Positions 47,106 to 57,617 of a stretch of DNA of 64,000 nucleotides are shown here, one piece after another. Source of the DNA: Allorhodopirellula solitaria. GTDB lineage: Bacteria > Planctomycetota > Planctomycetia > Pirellulales > Pirellulaceae. Where the stretch lies: assembly GCF_007859855.1 (NCBI RefSeq), contig NZ_SJPK01000004.1, positions 124,001 through 188,000 on the forward strand. Reading direction: 5' to 3'. A model generated the notes under the pieces. The model worked only from the letters and a program-made list of their open reading frames with translations. It was not told the DNA's origin and made no database searches. The translations under genes were made by a program, and so were the position numbers. Each line of letters begins with the position of its first letter. Positions within the stretch are counted from its first letter, which is position 1.

Positions 47106-48719
47106 TCAAACCTTCTCTTTCTGCTGCTCCGCTAGTACCGCTTCGGGCGTGGCCGTGCGCATGGCCAGCGCCCGGCGTCCCACCGTCGCAATCGCAATCA
47201 GAATGCTGATCAGTATGAACAAAACCGATACTTCGAGCGTGAAGGCAGGCGTCTGGCCGTCGACGATCTGACTCAATGTCCAAACCCAATTCGTCGTCTG
47301 CCAACCTGAGTACGAAAAGGGGCGATAATCATTGGCATGTAGCGCAATCGAATAGGGGACCAATGCGGCCAGCACCGCGACGGCGATCAAAGCCGCCAAG
47401 CCAATCTCCACACGGGGATGATTGCGAATACGCACAATCGCCACAATCGCGCGAACGAACAGCAACGATACAATCAAATAGGCGGAATAGGTCAGCGCCA
47501 ATAATCGCAGCGTTCTGAATTCACGTGGCCGCAATGGGCTGCCAAGATCCTGGATCCGCTCCAGCCCCAGCAGCGCAGCTGTCATCACGAGCAGTATCCC
47601 CAAACAGGCAAACACCAAACCCGTTGCGGGCCCCGGCGTGAAGAACAGCAGCAACATTCGGCTGAGAAAATTGCCTGGCAATTCACGCTGGATTCGCGGC
47701 GTCACGCTCGCCGATTCCGACGCCATCAGGGCACCGCCGAACGTCCACAAGCTCGCGAGCAAAACGAGCGAGGGAAAGAAAATGTACAAGACTTGTCCGC
47801 GCTCCTCCAGAATCCATTCGATCGCAAAGGCGTTGCACCCCACAATCAAAATCGTCAATGCGAGCAGTGACCAGCGAACACCGCTACTGCGATTCTCGCT
47901 CTCGGGTGTTAACTGCGCCGCCGTTGCCGTTAATAGCAAATGGCTAAGAGAGATCGTCAACAGGATCATCGTGACCAATAGGAACACGGTCCAGCCCACG
48001 GTGAGCGGGTTGCCGTAGACGATGGTGTAGACTACTCCGATGCCAATCAGATATTCGCCCATCATCAAGACCATCAGTACAACCAGCAAGGTGGTGATCC
48101 GGCCTGATCGCCCTCTCGCCAGTGGAGCGAACGCTAACGCCACAACGGTTAACCCCAGTCCTGCCGTGATCAAGACAGCCATCATCAGACTGATCGTTGG
48201 CAGATCGACGCCCCGCAGGGTGTAGGCATATGCCACACAGGGAAACAAGGCGACGAGGTACAGCATCATCTGCAGCGATGCGCTAGCGAGTTTCCCCAGG
48301 ACGATCTGCCACGGACTCAGCGCCGTGATCGAGAGCAGTTCCAGCGTCCCATCATCGATCTCCGATTCGAGCGATCGGTAGGCTGCCAAGGGCACGACCA
48401 ACAGCATGGGAATCGCGAGCACAATGTAGTACCCGATCAGCATCCGGGGTGCCGAGGGCGTCGTGTAGATCAGCGGCATCAATGAAAGACTGCCGCCGAT
48501 CGTCCAGACCAGCGCCGCGACCAACAGCACTGAGAATGTCAGCACAAACTGCCGGCTCTTGAGCGCTTGACGGGTCTCCTTGACCAAGATCGGATTGAGT
48601 TTGTCGCCAAACCGTTCGGACCAATCATCGATTCGCTCCATCCAACGCGTCATCGCCGTCTGGCGATCGGGTGAATCGCCCGATGAAACCGCATCGGAAA
48701 CAGCGTTGACCGTACTCAT
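47106..48719 (-). CDS. ABC-2 type transporter permease
   Basis: About 537 residues from ATG 48719 (a TTG at 48734 is the longer alternative). After a hydrophilic start, LNPILVKETRQALKSRQF leads into about twelve helices. YRSLESEIDDGTLELLSITALSP is typical of ABC-2 permeases. No ATPase gene is adjacent, so its partner must be encoded elsewhere. A long periplasmic or cytoplasmic loop is not obvious. The substrate is unknown. Confidence 0.88.
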   Translation of the reverse strand: MSTVNAVSDAVSSGDSPDRQTAMTRWMERIDDWSERFGDKLNPILVKETRQALKSRQFVLTFSVLLVAALVWTIGGSLSLMPLIYTTPSAPRMLIGYYIVLAIPMLLVVPLAAYRSLESEIDDGTLELLSITALSPWQIVLGKLASASLQMMLYLVALFPCVAYAYTLRGVDLPTISLMMAVLITAGLGLTVVALAFAPLARGRSGRITTLLVVLMVLMMGEYLIGIGVVYTIVYGNPLTVGWTVFLLVTMILLTISLSHLLLTATAAQLTPESENRSSGVRWSLLALTILIVGCNAFAIEWILEERGQVLYIFFPSLVLLASLWTFGGALMASESASVTPRIQRELPGNFLSRMLLLFFTPGPATGLVFACLGILLVMTAALLGLERIQDLGSPLRPREFRTLRLLALTYSAYLIVSLLFVRAIVAIVRIRNHPRVEIGLAALIAVAVLAALVPYSIALHANDYRPFSYSGWQTTNWVWTLSQIVDGQTPAFTLEVSVLFILISILIAIATVGRRALAMRTATPEAVLAEQQKEKV

Positions 48720-48790
48720 GGGCGACGTTGGCAAGGAGAAAAGTGACGACGAGAGAGATCGATGTTATACCGTGCGATCCATGCCAACGC

Positions 48791-48815
48791 AAAAAAGACG
48801 CGTCGGCCGATCGCG
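48791..48815 (-). terminator. Probable terminator after icd
   Basis: On the minus strand a CGCG...CGCG stem with a GC-rich interior (CGGCCG) is followed by TCTTTTTT, 30-50 nt after the icd stop. The stem is short, so the call is moderate. Confidence 0.5.
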
Positions 48816-48843
48816 GTGCACACCTTTCTCAGTTGCCCCTAAA

Positions 48844-51069
48844 TCAGCCTGCCGCGACACCATCGATGATACCGTTGAGCGTTTCGCTCGGTCGCATCGC
48901 CCGCGTCGCTGCTGCCGGGTCGGGGAAGTAGTATCCGCCCACGTTCATCGCGACTCCTTGAGCGTCGTTGAGCTCACCGACGATTTTGTCTTCATTCTCC
49001 GACATCTGCTTCGCAATCGGCGTGAAGCGTTCTTTGAGTTTGGCATCGTCGTCTTGAGCGGCCAGCGCCTCCGCCCAGTACAGTGCGAGATAAAAGTGGC
49101 TTCCCCGGTTATCGAGTTCGTTCACTTTTCGCGAAGGTGATTTGTCTTCTTCCAAAAAGCGATCCGTTGCTGAGTCGAGTGTTTTGGCTAGGACAGCGAG
49201 TTCGCCTCCGCCGCTTTTCTCAGCGAGGTCTTCGATCGAAACGGCAATCGCGAGGAACTCGCCGAGTGAATCCCAACGCAAGTGATTCTCAGCCTGGAAC
49301 TGCTGGACGTGCTTCGGAGCCGATCCACCTGCTCCGGTTTCGAACATCCCGCCGCCCGCCAACAGTGGCACGATCGAGAGCATCTTGGCACTCGTGCCGA
49401 GTTCCAGGATGGGAAACAGGTCGGTCAGGTAGTCCCGCAGCACGTTGCCGGTGACGGAGATGGAATCGAGCCCCTGCCGGCAGCGTGCACAAGCGTGCCT
49501 GGTGGCGTCGACCGGCGCCAGGATCTGGATATCGAGCCCGTCGGTGTCATGCTGCTTCAGATAGGTTTCCACCTTAGTGATCAAGTTGCGATCATGGGCG
49601 CGGTTAGCATCGAGCCAGAACACGACAGCGGCGCCGGTCGCCCGGCCGCGCGCGACGGCCAGACGCACCCAATCGACGATGGCGACGTCCTTGGTTTGGC
49701 AGGCTCGCCACAGGTCACCCTCGGCCACTGTGTGACTGAGCAGGGTCTTGCCATCACCGTTGACGACCCGGACCTCTCCGGGCGCGGCCATTTCAAACGT
49801 TTTGTCATGGGACCCGTACTCTTCCGCCTTCTTGGCCATCAAGCCAACGTTGGCGACGCTGCCCATGGTGGCGACGTCGAAGGCGCCGTTGGCTTTGCAG
49901 TCCTCGATCACGGCCTGGTAGACACCCGCATAGCTGCGATCGGGAATCATCGCGATCGTATCGTGCAGCTCGCCGTCTTTGCCCCACATCTTGCCGCCCG
50001 CCCGGATCGCTGCAGGCATGGACGCATCGATAATCACGTCGCTCGGGACATGCAGATTCGTGATCCCACGATCCGAATCAACCATCGCGAGACAGGGCAA
50101 CTCCGATTCGATTCGAGCCATCGCCGCTTCCACGGGCGCTCGTTTGCCAGCGTCCAAGGATTCGATTGTGCCAAGGACTTGGCCGAGTCCTTGATTCGGA
50201 TCCGCCCCGGCTTGTTGGAGCGTTTCGCCGAACTCGTCGAACAGGTCCGAATACAGAACACGGACGACGTGCCCAAAGAGAATCGGATCGGATACTTTCA
50301 TCATCGTCGCCTTCAGGTGCAGCGACAGCAGTACGTCATCCGCCTGCGCTGCTGCGGCAGTCTCCGCCACGAAGGCCTGCAACTGCTTGCGGCTGAGTAC
50401 GGCAGCGTCGACGACTTCGTCCTTCTCAACCGCGATGGCGTCCTTCAACACGGTCACATCCCCCGATGCCGCCACGTGCTCGACACGCAGCGTATCAGCT
50501 GCAGGCATGACGACCGATTTTTCGCTGCCGTAAAAATCGCCTTCTTGGAGGTGTGCCACGCGTGTTTTCGAGTCGGCCGACCACGCGCCCATCGAGTGGG
50601 GATTCTTTTGTGCGTACTTCTTGACTGGGGCCGCCACGCGGCGATCCGAGTTGCCCTCACGCAGGACTGGATTGACGGCGCTACCGAGAACCTTCGCGTA
50701 CTTCGCCCGAATGTCTTTCTCTTGATCGGTCTGAGGATCCGACGGGAAATCGGGGACATCATACCCTTGAGCCTGCAATTCCTTGATCGTGGCGGAGAGT
50801 TGGGGGATCGACGCGCTAATGTTCGGCAGCTTGATGATGTTAGCGGCGGGCTCCTTGACGAGCTCACCGAGCTGGGCGAGTGCATCAGGCACGCGTTGCT
50901 CGGCCGTCAATCGCTCGGGGAAACTCGCCAGCACTCGAGCGGCCAGCGAAATATCGGCGGCTTCGAACTCAAGTCCCGATGCGGCTGTGAAGGCACGCAA
51001 TATCGGCAACAGCGAATGGGTCGCCAGGGCGGGGGCTTCATCGGTAATCGTGTATACAATCTTTGCCAT
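48844..51069 (-). CDS. icd: NADP-dependent isocitrate dehydrogenase, monomeric type
   Basis: Oxidatively decarboxylates isocitrate to 2-oxoglutarate in the TCA cycle. The 741-residue length is right for the monomeric (IDH-II) form, which differs from the homodimeric enzyme of about 420. Conserved parts include [49 protein letters not shown] and [13 protein letters not shown], the substrate-binding region. It lies downstream of the helicase on the same strand with 96 bp between. No other TCA gene is nearby. Confidence 0.97.
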   Translation of the reverse strand: MAKIVYTITDEAPALATHSLLPILRAFTAASGLEFEAADISLAARVLASFPERLTAEQRVPDALAQLGELVKEPAANIIKLPNISASIPQLSATIKELQAQGYDVPDFPSDPQTDQEKDIRAKYAKVLGSAVNPVLREGNSDRRVAAPVKKYAQKNPHSMGAWSADSKTRVAHLQEGDFYGSEKSVVMPAADTLRVEHVAASGDVTVLKDAIAVEKDEVVDAAVLSRKQLQAFVAETAAAAQADDVLLSLHLKATMMKVSDPILFGHVVRVLYSDLFDEFGETLQQAGADPNQGLGQVLGTIESLDAGKRAPVEAAMARIESELPCLAMVDSDRGITNLHVPSDVIIDASMPAAIRAGGKMWGKDGELHDTIAMIPDRSYAGVYQAVIEDCKANGAFDVATMGSVANVGLMAKKAEEYGSHDKTFEMAAPGEVRVVNGDGKTLLSHTVAEGDLWRACQTKDVAIVDWVRLAVARGRATGAAVVFWLDANRAHDRNLITKVETYLKQHDTDGLDIQILAPVDATRHACARCRQGLDSISVTGNVLRDYLTDLFPILELGTSAKMLSIVPLLAGGGMFETGAGGSAPKHVQQFQAENHLRWDSLGEFLAIAVSIEDLAEKSGGGELAVLAKTLDSATDRFLEEDKSPSRKVNELDNRGSHFYLALYWAEALAAQDDDAKLKERFTPIAKQMSENEDKIVGELNDAQGVAMNVGGYYFPDPAAATRAMRPSETLNGIIDGVAAG

Positions 51070-51165
51070 GGAATTATTCGACTCTTAGGTGATGCAGCGA
51101 AACGCACTGGTGAATGTCAAAGGATAATGAAAAGCCTGGAGATCCCAGGAAAATCTGTCAATGCC

Positions 51166-53520
51166 CTACCGGCTCTCCGCGTCGACTAACTCGAGCTTGG
51201 CGAAGGCAAGCCGAAAGGTCTGCTCGCTCTGGTCGTCGGAGAAACGTATCTTAGCGGTCCGTTTAGGCCCCCGGCCCGTCAACTCGGTGATGGTGCCGTC
51301 TCCATATTCAGGATGCCGGACCAAACTGCCCTCGCGGTAGGCCCCGAGTGGCACACGGTCGGACGACATCAGGTCACTCGCCGTTTGGAGCGACGCAGCG
51401 ATGGTCGGCGTGGTCCGCTTGGCTTTGACCTTCGCTGGGCTCGCCGACGGGTCGCGATAGACGTCGGGGATGACCGAACCCGCGTCGCCCGTGTATTCCT
51501 TCTCAGCGTCGTCCTGAGGCGCCGGTTCCTGTACGAGATCCCATGAGTCGGGGTACGATTCATCAGCCCCGTCGTCAAAGAAATCTCGATCCGTACGGGC
51601 CTCGATCACATTCATATCTGCTCGCGGTAACTCGCTCAAAAACATGCTCGGGATCACGACGCGGATGTCGCCGCGGACACTGCGACGTTTCGCGTAACTG
51701 AGCTGCAACCATTGCTGTGCCCGCGTGATCCCAACGAACAGCAGACGGCGTTCTTCCTCGAGTTGCTGGTCGTCCTGTTTGCTGCGGTAATGAGGCAATA
51801 GGTCATCCTCGACCGCGATCACAAACACGCGAGGGAACTCGAGCCCCTTGGCCGCGTGCAGCGTCATCAGCGTGACCCGGTTCCCCGCATCTTCGAACTT
51901 GTCCGTGTCGGAGACCAAAGCGACCTGTTCCAAGAACGCTTCGAGTGACCCGTCATCGGGGTGCATGCGATCGAACTCCACGGCCGCCGAGACGAGTTCA
52001 TCGACATTGGCGATCGGATTGGAATCTTCTTTTTCGACGGCGGTGCGTTCAAGATACGAAATGTATTTGGTTTCTTCGATGAGGAACCGCAGCAACTCTT
52101 CGAGCGGAGCGGTTGCCATCCGGCGCAAACGATCGTAGAGCGTGACGAAATTCCAAAGCATCGTTTGCGCCCGCTTGGACATGGAGTCGATCTCCGACGC
52201 CCGGCGGGCAGCCTCGAGCATCGGAATTCGCTGGGCATCGGCAAACGCTTGCAAGCGACCGAGTGTCGTCGCCCCAATGCTCCGCGTCGGCGTGTTGATG
52301 ATCCGCTGCAACGCGACGTCGTGATTGGGGTTGTTGACCAAGTGCAAATACGCCAACAGGTCCTTGACCTCCTTGCGTTGGTAGAACTCGACGCCGTTGA
52401 TGATTTGATAGGGCAAGCCGCGGCTGCGAAGGGCATGCTCGAGCGACCGGGTCAACGCGTTCATGCGACAGAAAATCGCAAAGTCACGTGGCTCGGCCGT
52501 GCCGGCCATCATTTGCTCGGCAATCTCGTCGGCGATTGCGTCGGCCTCTTGGTAGCCATCGTCATATTGACGCAGGATCACGTTGTCGCCGTCGGCGTTC
52601 TCCGTATAGAGTTCTTTTGCTTTACGGCGGCGATTGTGCCGGATCAATTGGTCGGCGACGGCCAAAATGTTCGGGGTGCTGCGGTAGTTCTGCTCCAAAC
52701 GAACCGTTTTGACGCTCGGGTAGTCTTTCTCGAAGTCGAGAATGTTGTTCAGATCAGCGCCTCGCCAACCATAAATCGATTGGTCTGGATCGCCGGTCAC
52801 GGCCAGGTTGGGGTGATCGACGGACATCGCCCGCACGATCGCGTACTGGGCCAGGTTCGTGTCCTGGTATTCATCGACCATGATGTACTTCAGCTTCGCG
52901 TCGAGTTCGCCCCGGATCTCAGGGTTCTCACGCAACAGGCGTGCGAAGTGGTAGAGCAGGTCATCGAAATCGACCGCATTGGCGAGCAGCAATTGCTGCT
53001 GATACACCGGGTAAACCCGAGCGGCGACGCTATCGCCGGCCCGTCCAGTTTGCTGCTGCATGATCTCAGGTGTGATCAGCCGATTTTTGGCTTTCGAGAT
53101 CGCTGAGGCAATCTGCTCGGGTGTCGCGTGGCTAGTCGAGACACCGGCGGCCTGAATCGCACGTTTCATCGCCGATTTAGAATCGGACATGTCGTAGATC
53201 GAGTAGTTCTCGGACAGTCCCACGTAGGGGGCGTAGCGGCGCAGTTGTTGGGCGCAAAACCGGTGAAAAGTTCCCATCCATACAGCTTGCCCGGGCGCGA
53301 GCCGCTCCAAACGCGTCCGCATTTCATCGGCGGCCTTGTTGGTGAACGTCAACGCTGCAATTTGCCAGGGCTGCACCCCCTGACTGAGCATGTGGGCCAC
53401 CCGGTGCGTGACCACCCGGGTTTTCCCGCTGCCCGGGCCAGCGATGATGAGCAGCGGTCCGTCGATATGCGTGACCGCATCGGCCTGGGCCGGGGTCAAA
53501 TTGTTTGTGATGGCATCCAT
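51166..53520 (-). CDS. pcrA: UvrD/PcrA-type superfamily 1 DNA helicase
   Basis: 784-residue 3'-5' helicase for repair and plasmid or replication-conflict handling. Walker A is AGPGSGKT (27-34). Motif II is DEYQDTN, motif III YGWRGAD, motif IV LEQNYRSTPNI, motif V TLHAAKGLEFP and motif VI EERRLLFVGITRA. After about 110 variable residues the C-terminal Tudor-like domain (LVRHPEYGDGTI) seen in PcrA is present. PcrA and UvrD differ little at this level; the name is a family call. Confidence 0.95.
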   Translation of the reverse strand: MDAITNNLTPAQADAVTHIDGPLLIIAGPGSGKTRVVTHRVAHMLSQGVQPWQIAALTFTNKAADEMRTRLERLAPGQAVWMGTFHRFCAQQLRRYAPYVGLSENYSIYDMSDSKSAMKRAIQAAGVSTSHATPEQIASAISKAKNRLITPEIMQQQTGRAGDSVAARVYPVYQQQLLLANAVDFDDLLYHFARLLRENPEIRGELDAKLKYIMVDEYQDTNLAQYAIVRAMSVDHPNLAVTGDPDQSIYGWRGADLNNILDFEKDYPSVKTVRLEQNYRSTPNILAVADQLIRHNRRRKAKELYTENADGDNVILRQYDDGYQEADAIADEIAEQMMAGTAEPRDFAIFCRMNALTRSLEHALRSRGLPYQIINGVEFYQRKEVKDLLAYLHLVNNPNHDVALQRIINTPTRSIGATTLGRLQAFADAQRIPMLEAARRASEIDSMSKRAQTMLWNFVTLYDRLRRMATAPLEELLRFLIEETKYISYLERTAVEKEDSNPIANVDELVSAAVEFDRMHPDDGSLEAFLEQVALVSDTDKFEDAGNRVTLMTLHAAKGLEFPRVFVIAVEDDLLPHYRSKQDDQQLEEERRLLFVGITRAQQWLQLSYAKRRSVRGDIRVVIPSMFLSELPRADMNVIEARTDRDFFDDGADESYPDSWDLVQEPAPQDDAEKEYTGDAGSVIPDVYRDPSASPAKVKAKRTTPTIAASLQTASDLMSSDRVPLGAYREGSLVRHPEYGDGTITELTGRGPKRTAKIRFSDDQSEQTFRLAFAKLELVDAESR

Positions 53521-53722
53521 CCCGCTTAGGATACCCGACCCAGCCGACTCTCGACAACTTGCCAGAGAAATCCCCCGCGCAGGTCTGCAATTCGGTCTAT
53601 TCCGATCTCAGGCAGCGAAGAAATTTGCAGATTTTTGATTGCAACCGTTACTGTTCTCACTAGGATGACGATGAGATGGCTGCCGTCGATTCCGACGGGG
53701 CAGAAAAAAACGAAAGGATCTG

Positions 53723-54547
53723 ATGATGTGGAAGCCCGTTGTACTGCCAGTTTTAATGGCGTTTGCTTTTCTCTCGAGCCATGCCCAGGCTGACCTGGTC
53801 ATCGACTTTGATACTGACCCAACGGGCGCCGCTTCGACCGACAATGCGCCGTTGACGTCACCCTACATCGACCCCAGCGGCGTGACCGTGATGTTTGGAA
53901 TCGATAGCAGCGACGATGGAGTTGCCAATATCGACGCCGACCCCAAGGTCTACTTCGAAGAATCGGGAGACGACGATCCAGACAACGGGTTTCGATTCGA
54001 TGGGGGGGGTGATCCAGCGGTGTACGACACGGGTGCCAGCGCGGTCGCTACCGCTCGGTTGGGAGATTTTTTCCTGCGTGCCGACACGCTTGACGGAAGC
54101 GTCGGGGGCGCCACTTCCTCGTTCTTGGTTCAGTTTGGTGGGTTCTCGCAAAACGTTGTCACAGGAACCTTCGGTGATATCTGGGACATTGACGGGACCG
54201 CGAGTACGAATACCGAGCAGTACCTGGTGGAGGCTTATGGGCTCAACGGCTCCCTGCTGGCGTCGCAGCTCTCACCGGAAGGCATCAGCAACGATGCATC
54301 TTCGCTCGATGGGCGACCCTGGAGATATGATTTCAGTGGCTTCAATCAAGGCATCGACCATATCAAAATCAGCTTCGTCGGCAGCAAGACCACCGGAATC
54401 GGACTCGCTTTCGACGCTGGCGAAATCACCTCCGCTGCCATCCCTGAACCGTCATCGGTGATCCTGACCGGGATGGTCACTTGCCTCTTCTGCGGCCACG
54501 GCGTCATCCGTCGCCGCCGACGCCGGGCGGCCTCACCACAGTCCTGA
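53723..54547 (+). CDS. PEP-CTERM sorted secreted protein
   Basis: 274 residues with a signal peptide (about 5-25, ending SHAQA) and a C-terminal PEP-CTERM signal: IPEPSS, a short helix, then RRRRRRAA. AAAGGA lies five bases before the ATG. The mature part is Asp/Gly-rich without known catalytic motifs; RFDGGGDPAVYDTG and GIGLAFDAGEI suggest a beta-sandwich type. Exosortase, which would cleave and sort it, is not in the window. It is probably a surface or matrix protein. Confidence 0.88.
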   Translation: MMWKPVVLPVLMAFAFLSSHAQADLVIDFDTDPTGAASTDNAPLTSPYIDPSGVTVMFGIDSSDDGVANIDADPKVYFEESGDDDPDNGFRFDGGGDPAVYDTGASAVATARLGDFFLRADTLDGSVGGATSSFLVQFGGFSQNVVTGTFGDIWDIDGTASTNTEQYLVEAYGLNGSLLASQLSPEGISNDASSLDGRPWRYDFSGFNQGIDHIKISFVGSKTTGIGLAFDAGEITSAAIPEPSSVILTGMVTCLFCGHGVIRRRRRRAASPQS

Positions 54548-54933
54548 GGCTTCGTCGGCCGTCAGAGAGGCCGTGCCGTTTTTAAGTGATTGTGTGAATC
54601 AACGATGGACTTCACCCGCCCGGCGAAGCTGGGAGGGTCGGAAGGCGCGCGTTTGGCAACGCGTGATCAATCAGTGGCGAATTTTGCGAAAGCTTTTCTG
54701 TGGTGAACGGGACGTCGAGCTGTTGATCCCCCCTTAAGTTTTCCTACGCCGGAGGCGTTGAAGAAAATAGCCGGTGGTTTGAGCGCAAGCGAACACCACC
54801 GGAAAAAACGCGAGACGCAATTGCCAACCCCGAATGGGGTTGAAGATCATTCACGACGGGATCTGCGACCCACTTCGGGGTCGACGTTCCACGACCAACG
54901 AACCACTGGCTTCTATTTACCTGCAGCAGGCGA
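54548..54933. other. Gene-free stretch with four small hairpins
   Basis: Perfect palindromes at 54746-54758, 54771-54802, 54826-54841 and 54866-54883. Two are followed by GTTGAAGA. They look like short interspersed palindromic elements. Confidence 0.75.
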
Positions 54934-55728
54934 TTACTCGTCCGAATCCAGCTCTTTCACGCGGACGTTCTTCCACAATACTTTGCCTGCAGTCCCTTTG
55001 TGGATCTGTAGGCTGAAGAAGCCTTTGGAGTAGGTGCCGTCGTCGTTCCAGTTTGCTGCCGGGACGCCGTTGACCCAGGTCTTGACGTTGTTCCCTTTGG
55101 CCTGGATCGTGAGTCGATTCCATCCCGATCGATCCAGGGCCGCGCGAGCCTCTTGGTGGTCGGTCAGCCAGAGTGGATAGAAGTATCCACCACAGCTCTG
55201 GCCATAGATGCCGCCATTCCAATAGCGGTCGCCCGAAATCCCTTCCATCTCCGCCTGCGGCCCGAACACGGTTTCCTTGTCCGTTTTCTCATTGTCTTTA
55301 GCCTGAGCCCGGAACATGACTCCCGAGTTCCCATCGACTTCCCATTTCATATCGCATGAAAATACGAAGTCGGTGTAGTCGTCCTTGTCGGTCGACAGAT
55401 AGGTGCTGTCAGAGCCCGGCACGCATTGGCCAACGACGAGATCGTCTTTGGCTTCGAACGTGCAGGTGCCCCCCTTGGGTGCCCATCCGGTCAAGTCCTT
55501 ACCGTTGAAGAGCGGTGTGAACCCATCGGTCACATTCGGTTCCGGGTCCGTGTTGAGCAACATCTCATCGGGCTGGGGCGCGTTCTGTTGATTCCGGTAC
55601 TTTTCGTACCAAGCGGTCTGGGACGGATCAATCTCCGCGGCACTGGCGTGGTCACCGGCCACGGTCGAGAAGACGGCGGCGCACACGAGGATTACGGGAC
55701 CGATCGAAGACAAGAAGGTTCGCAACAT
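54934..55728 (-). CDS. Secreted DUF1080 (3-keto-disaccharide hydrolase-like) protein
   Basis: 264 residues from ATG 55728, preferred over the start at 55830 because it gives a signal peptide (MLRTFLSSIGPVILVCAAVF). The family start FTPLFNGKDLTGWAPKGG is followed by the laminarinase-like beta fold with SGVMFRAQ, GPQAEMEG and YGQSCGGYFY. WNRLTIQAKGNNVKTWVNGV and FFSLQIHKG near the end are standard. Some DUF1080 proteins cleave 3-keto-glycosides; the activity here is inferred from family. Confidence 0.9.
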   Translation of the reverse strand: MLRTFLSSIGPVILVCAAVFSTVAGDHASAAEIDPSQTAWYEKYRNQQNAPQPDEMLLNTDPEPNVTDGFTPLFNGKDLTGWAPKGGTCTFEAKDDLVVGQCVPGSDSTYLSTDKDDYTDFVFSCDMKWEVDGNSGVMFRAQAKDNEKTDKETVFGPQAEMEGISGDRYWNGGIYGQSCGGYFYPLWLTDHQEARAALDRSGWNRLTIQAKGNNVKTWVNGVPAANWNDDGTYSKGFFSLQIHKGTAGKVLWKNVRVKELDSDE

Positions 55729-56047
55729 GGAATGATTCTGAAACGTGGTAGAGGGACAAGAGGCACAAATCGGGATGTCGGTGCACGTCAATCTGTGAAC
55801 GCCAAAGCGTGGCATCGGCATCACCGACAATCTGACGATAACCTAGATTCGGACCGAGGTGGTTGTCCGGTGCAATGGGATCTACCACTTTACCCGGCTT
55901 TTGCGGCTCAATCGACCGACAATCCGCGTGCTAGCCCTTGAACAGGAAGGCCGCTCTCGCGTACTATCTGTGGTTCGAATCGCACACATCCCGCGTCCCG
56001 CTTACAGCGACGCGTCCCAATCAGCCCATTTTTTTGTGTAAACAGCC

Positions 56048-56296
56048 ATGAAAGACGGCATCCACCCGAATTATCAAGAGACCACCGTCACCTGTGGTTG
56101 CGGAAACACCTTCCAAACCCGAAGCGTGCGTCCTGAGTTGAAGATCGACATTTGCAGCGATTGCCACCCATTTTATACTGGCAAGCTGAAATACGTCGAC
56201 ACGGCAGGCCGGATCGATAAGTTCCAGAAGAAGTTTGCTGCCGGTACCTACGGTAGCCTTCAAAAGCCTAAGAAGGCGAAGAAAGCGAGCAAGTGA
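56048..56296 (+). CDS. rpmE: 50S ribosomal protein L31
   Basis: 82 residues with the zinc-binding C+ form: CGCGN and [11 protein letters not shown] hold four Cys. The start [16 protein letters not shown] is typical. The Lys-rich C-terminus (KKAKKASK) extends slightly beyond the usual length. Its stop overlaps the GTG start of prfA by 4 bp (GTGA), so L31 and RF1 are translationally coupled. Confidence 0.97.
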   Translation: MKDGIHPNYQETTVTCGCGNTFQTRSVRPELKIDICSDCHPFYTGKLKYVDTAGRIDKFQKKFAAGTYGSLQKPKKAKKASK

Positions 56297-57375
56297 GCGG
56301 GACTATCCGCGACAATCTCGAAGACAAGCTCGCGCGATTCCTGAAACTCGAAGCTGACATGGCCGATCCGGACGTGCTCAGCGACGGTGCGCGAATGAGC
56401 GCGGCGGCACGCGAACACGGGGGCTTGGCCCGCGTTGTCGGCAAGTACCGGGAATTCAAGCGACTCAGCGAAGAGATCCAGGGCTGCCAAGAAATCGCCG
56501 AGGAAACCGACGATTTCGAAGAACGCGAGATGGCCGAAACGGAGATGAAATCGCTCCGGTCGCAACGGGAAATCCTCTGGGAAGACCTACTCAGCCTCAC
56601 CGTTGGCGGTGATGACTCGCACCGGACTCGCTGCGTGATGGAAATTCGCGCCGGCACCGGCGGCGACGAAGCCGCATTGTTCGCTCGCGACCTCTACGAA
56701 ATGTACCGTCGGCACGCCGAGCAAATCGGTTGGAAGACCGAGGTCATGGACGCCAGCCCCACGGAGATGGGCGGTTTCAAAGAGATCATGCTGACCATTG
56801 AGGGCGAGAACGTCTTCCGCGACTTGCAGTACGAATCCGGTGGCCACCGCGTCCAACGCGTGCCCGAAACTGAAACCCAAGGCCGGGTGCATACCTCCGC
56901 GGCAACCGTTGCCGTGATGGCCGAACCGGAAGACGTGGAAGTCAATCTCAAGTCGGATGACTATCGCGTCGATAAGTTTTGCGCCAGCGGCCCGGGGGGC
57001 CAGCACGTCAACAAGACCGAATCCGCGATCCGATTGACGCACTACGAAACCGGTGTGGTCGTGCAGTGCCAAGACGAAAAGAGCCAACATAAAAACTTGG
57101 CCAAAGCCCTGCGGGTCCTCAAGGCTCGCATTTACGAGAAGAAACGTGAAGAGGAAGCCGCCAAGCAAGCCGAAACCCGCAAGGGACTGATCGGCTCAGG
57201 TGACCGTAGCCAACGCATTCGCACCTACAACTTCCCGCAAAATCGCTTGACCGATCATCGCATCAACCTCACTCTCTACAAACTCGATCAGATCATTACC
57301 GGCGACCTCAACCCGGTCACCGATGCACTGATTGAGTACGACCGCGATCAGCTTCGCGGCGACATGATCGATTGA
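56293..57375 (+). CDS. prfA: Peptide chain release factor 1
   Basis: Reads UAA and UAG stops and triggers peptide release. The 360 residues begin at GTG 56293. The stop-codon recognition loop is [10 protein letters not shown], the P-x-T form of RF1 (RF2 has SPF). The catalytic GGQ is in [19 protein letters not shown]. It overlaps rpmE and is followed, after a repeat-bearing gap, by prmC, which would methylate the GGQ glutamine. Confidence 0.97.
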   Translation: MSGTIRDNLEDKLARFLKLEADMADPDVLSDGARMSAAAREHGGLARVVGKYREFKRLSEEIQGCQEIAEETDDFEEREMAETEMKSLRSQREILWEDLLSLTVGGDDSHRTRCVMEIRAGTGGDEAALFARDLYEMYRRHAEQIGWKTEVMDASPTEMGGFKEIMLTIEGENVFRDLQYESGGHRVQRVPETETQGRVHTSAATVAVMAEPEDVEVNLKSDDYRVDKFCASGPGGQHVNKTESAIRLTHYETGVVVQCQDEKSQHKNLAKALRVLKARIYEKKREEEAAKQAETRKGLIGSGDRSQRIRTYNFPQNRLTDHRINLTLYKLDQIITGDLNPVTDALIEYDRDQLRGDMID

Positions 57376-57494
57376 GACCGCAAGAGATGTCGCCAATGCA
57401 AGGGCACGTTCGATCTGGGTAGACGCCCCGTGTCGCGCCCGCCGGCAGATCCGCCGACCTTGGCGCTGTTCACCTTTTCAACCACGGATTCTCG

Positions 57495-57592
57495 AGCCTT
57501 TCCGAACAGGGGTCTGACCCTCGCCGGCAAGGCCGTTCCAAACCAATCAATTGACTCACCTCCAAAGGGTCAGACCCCTTTTCGGAGAGGCT
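57495..57592. repeat. 27-bp inverted repeat between prfA and prmC
   Basis: Arms at 57495-57521 and 57566-57592 (core aggggtctgaccct) are reverse complements with two mismatches, 44 nt apart. It could form a long hairpin in the prfA-prmC transcript. No gene lies inside. Confidence 0.9.
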
Positions 57593-57617
57593 GTTAGGCA
57601 ACGGACGCTCCCACAAT

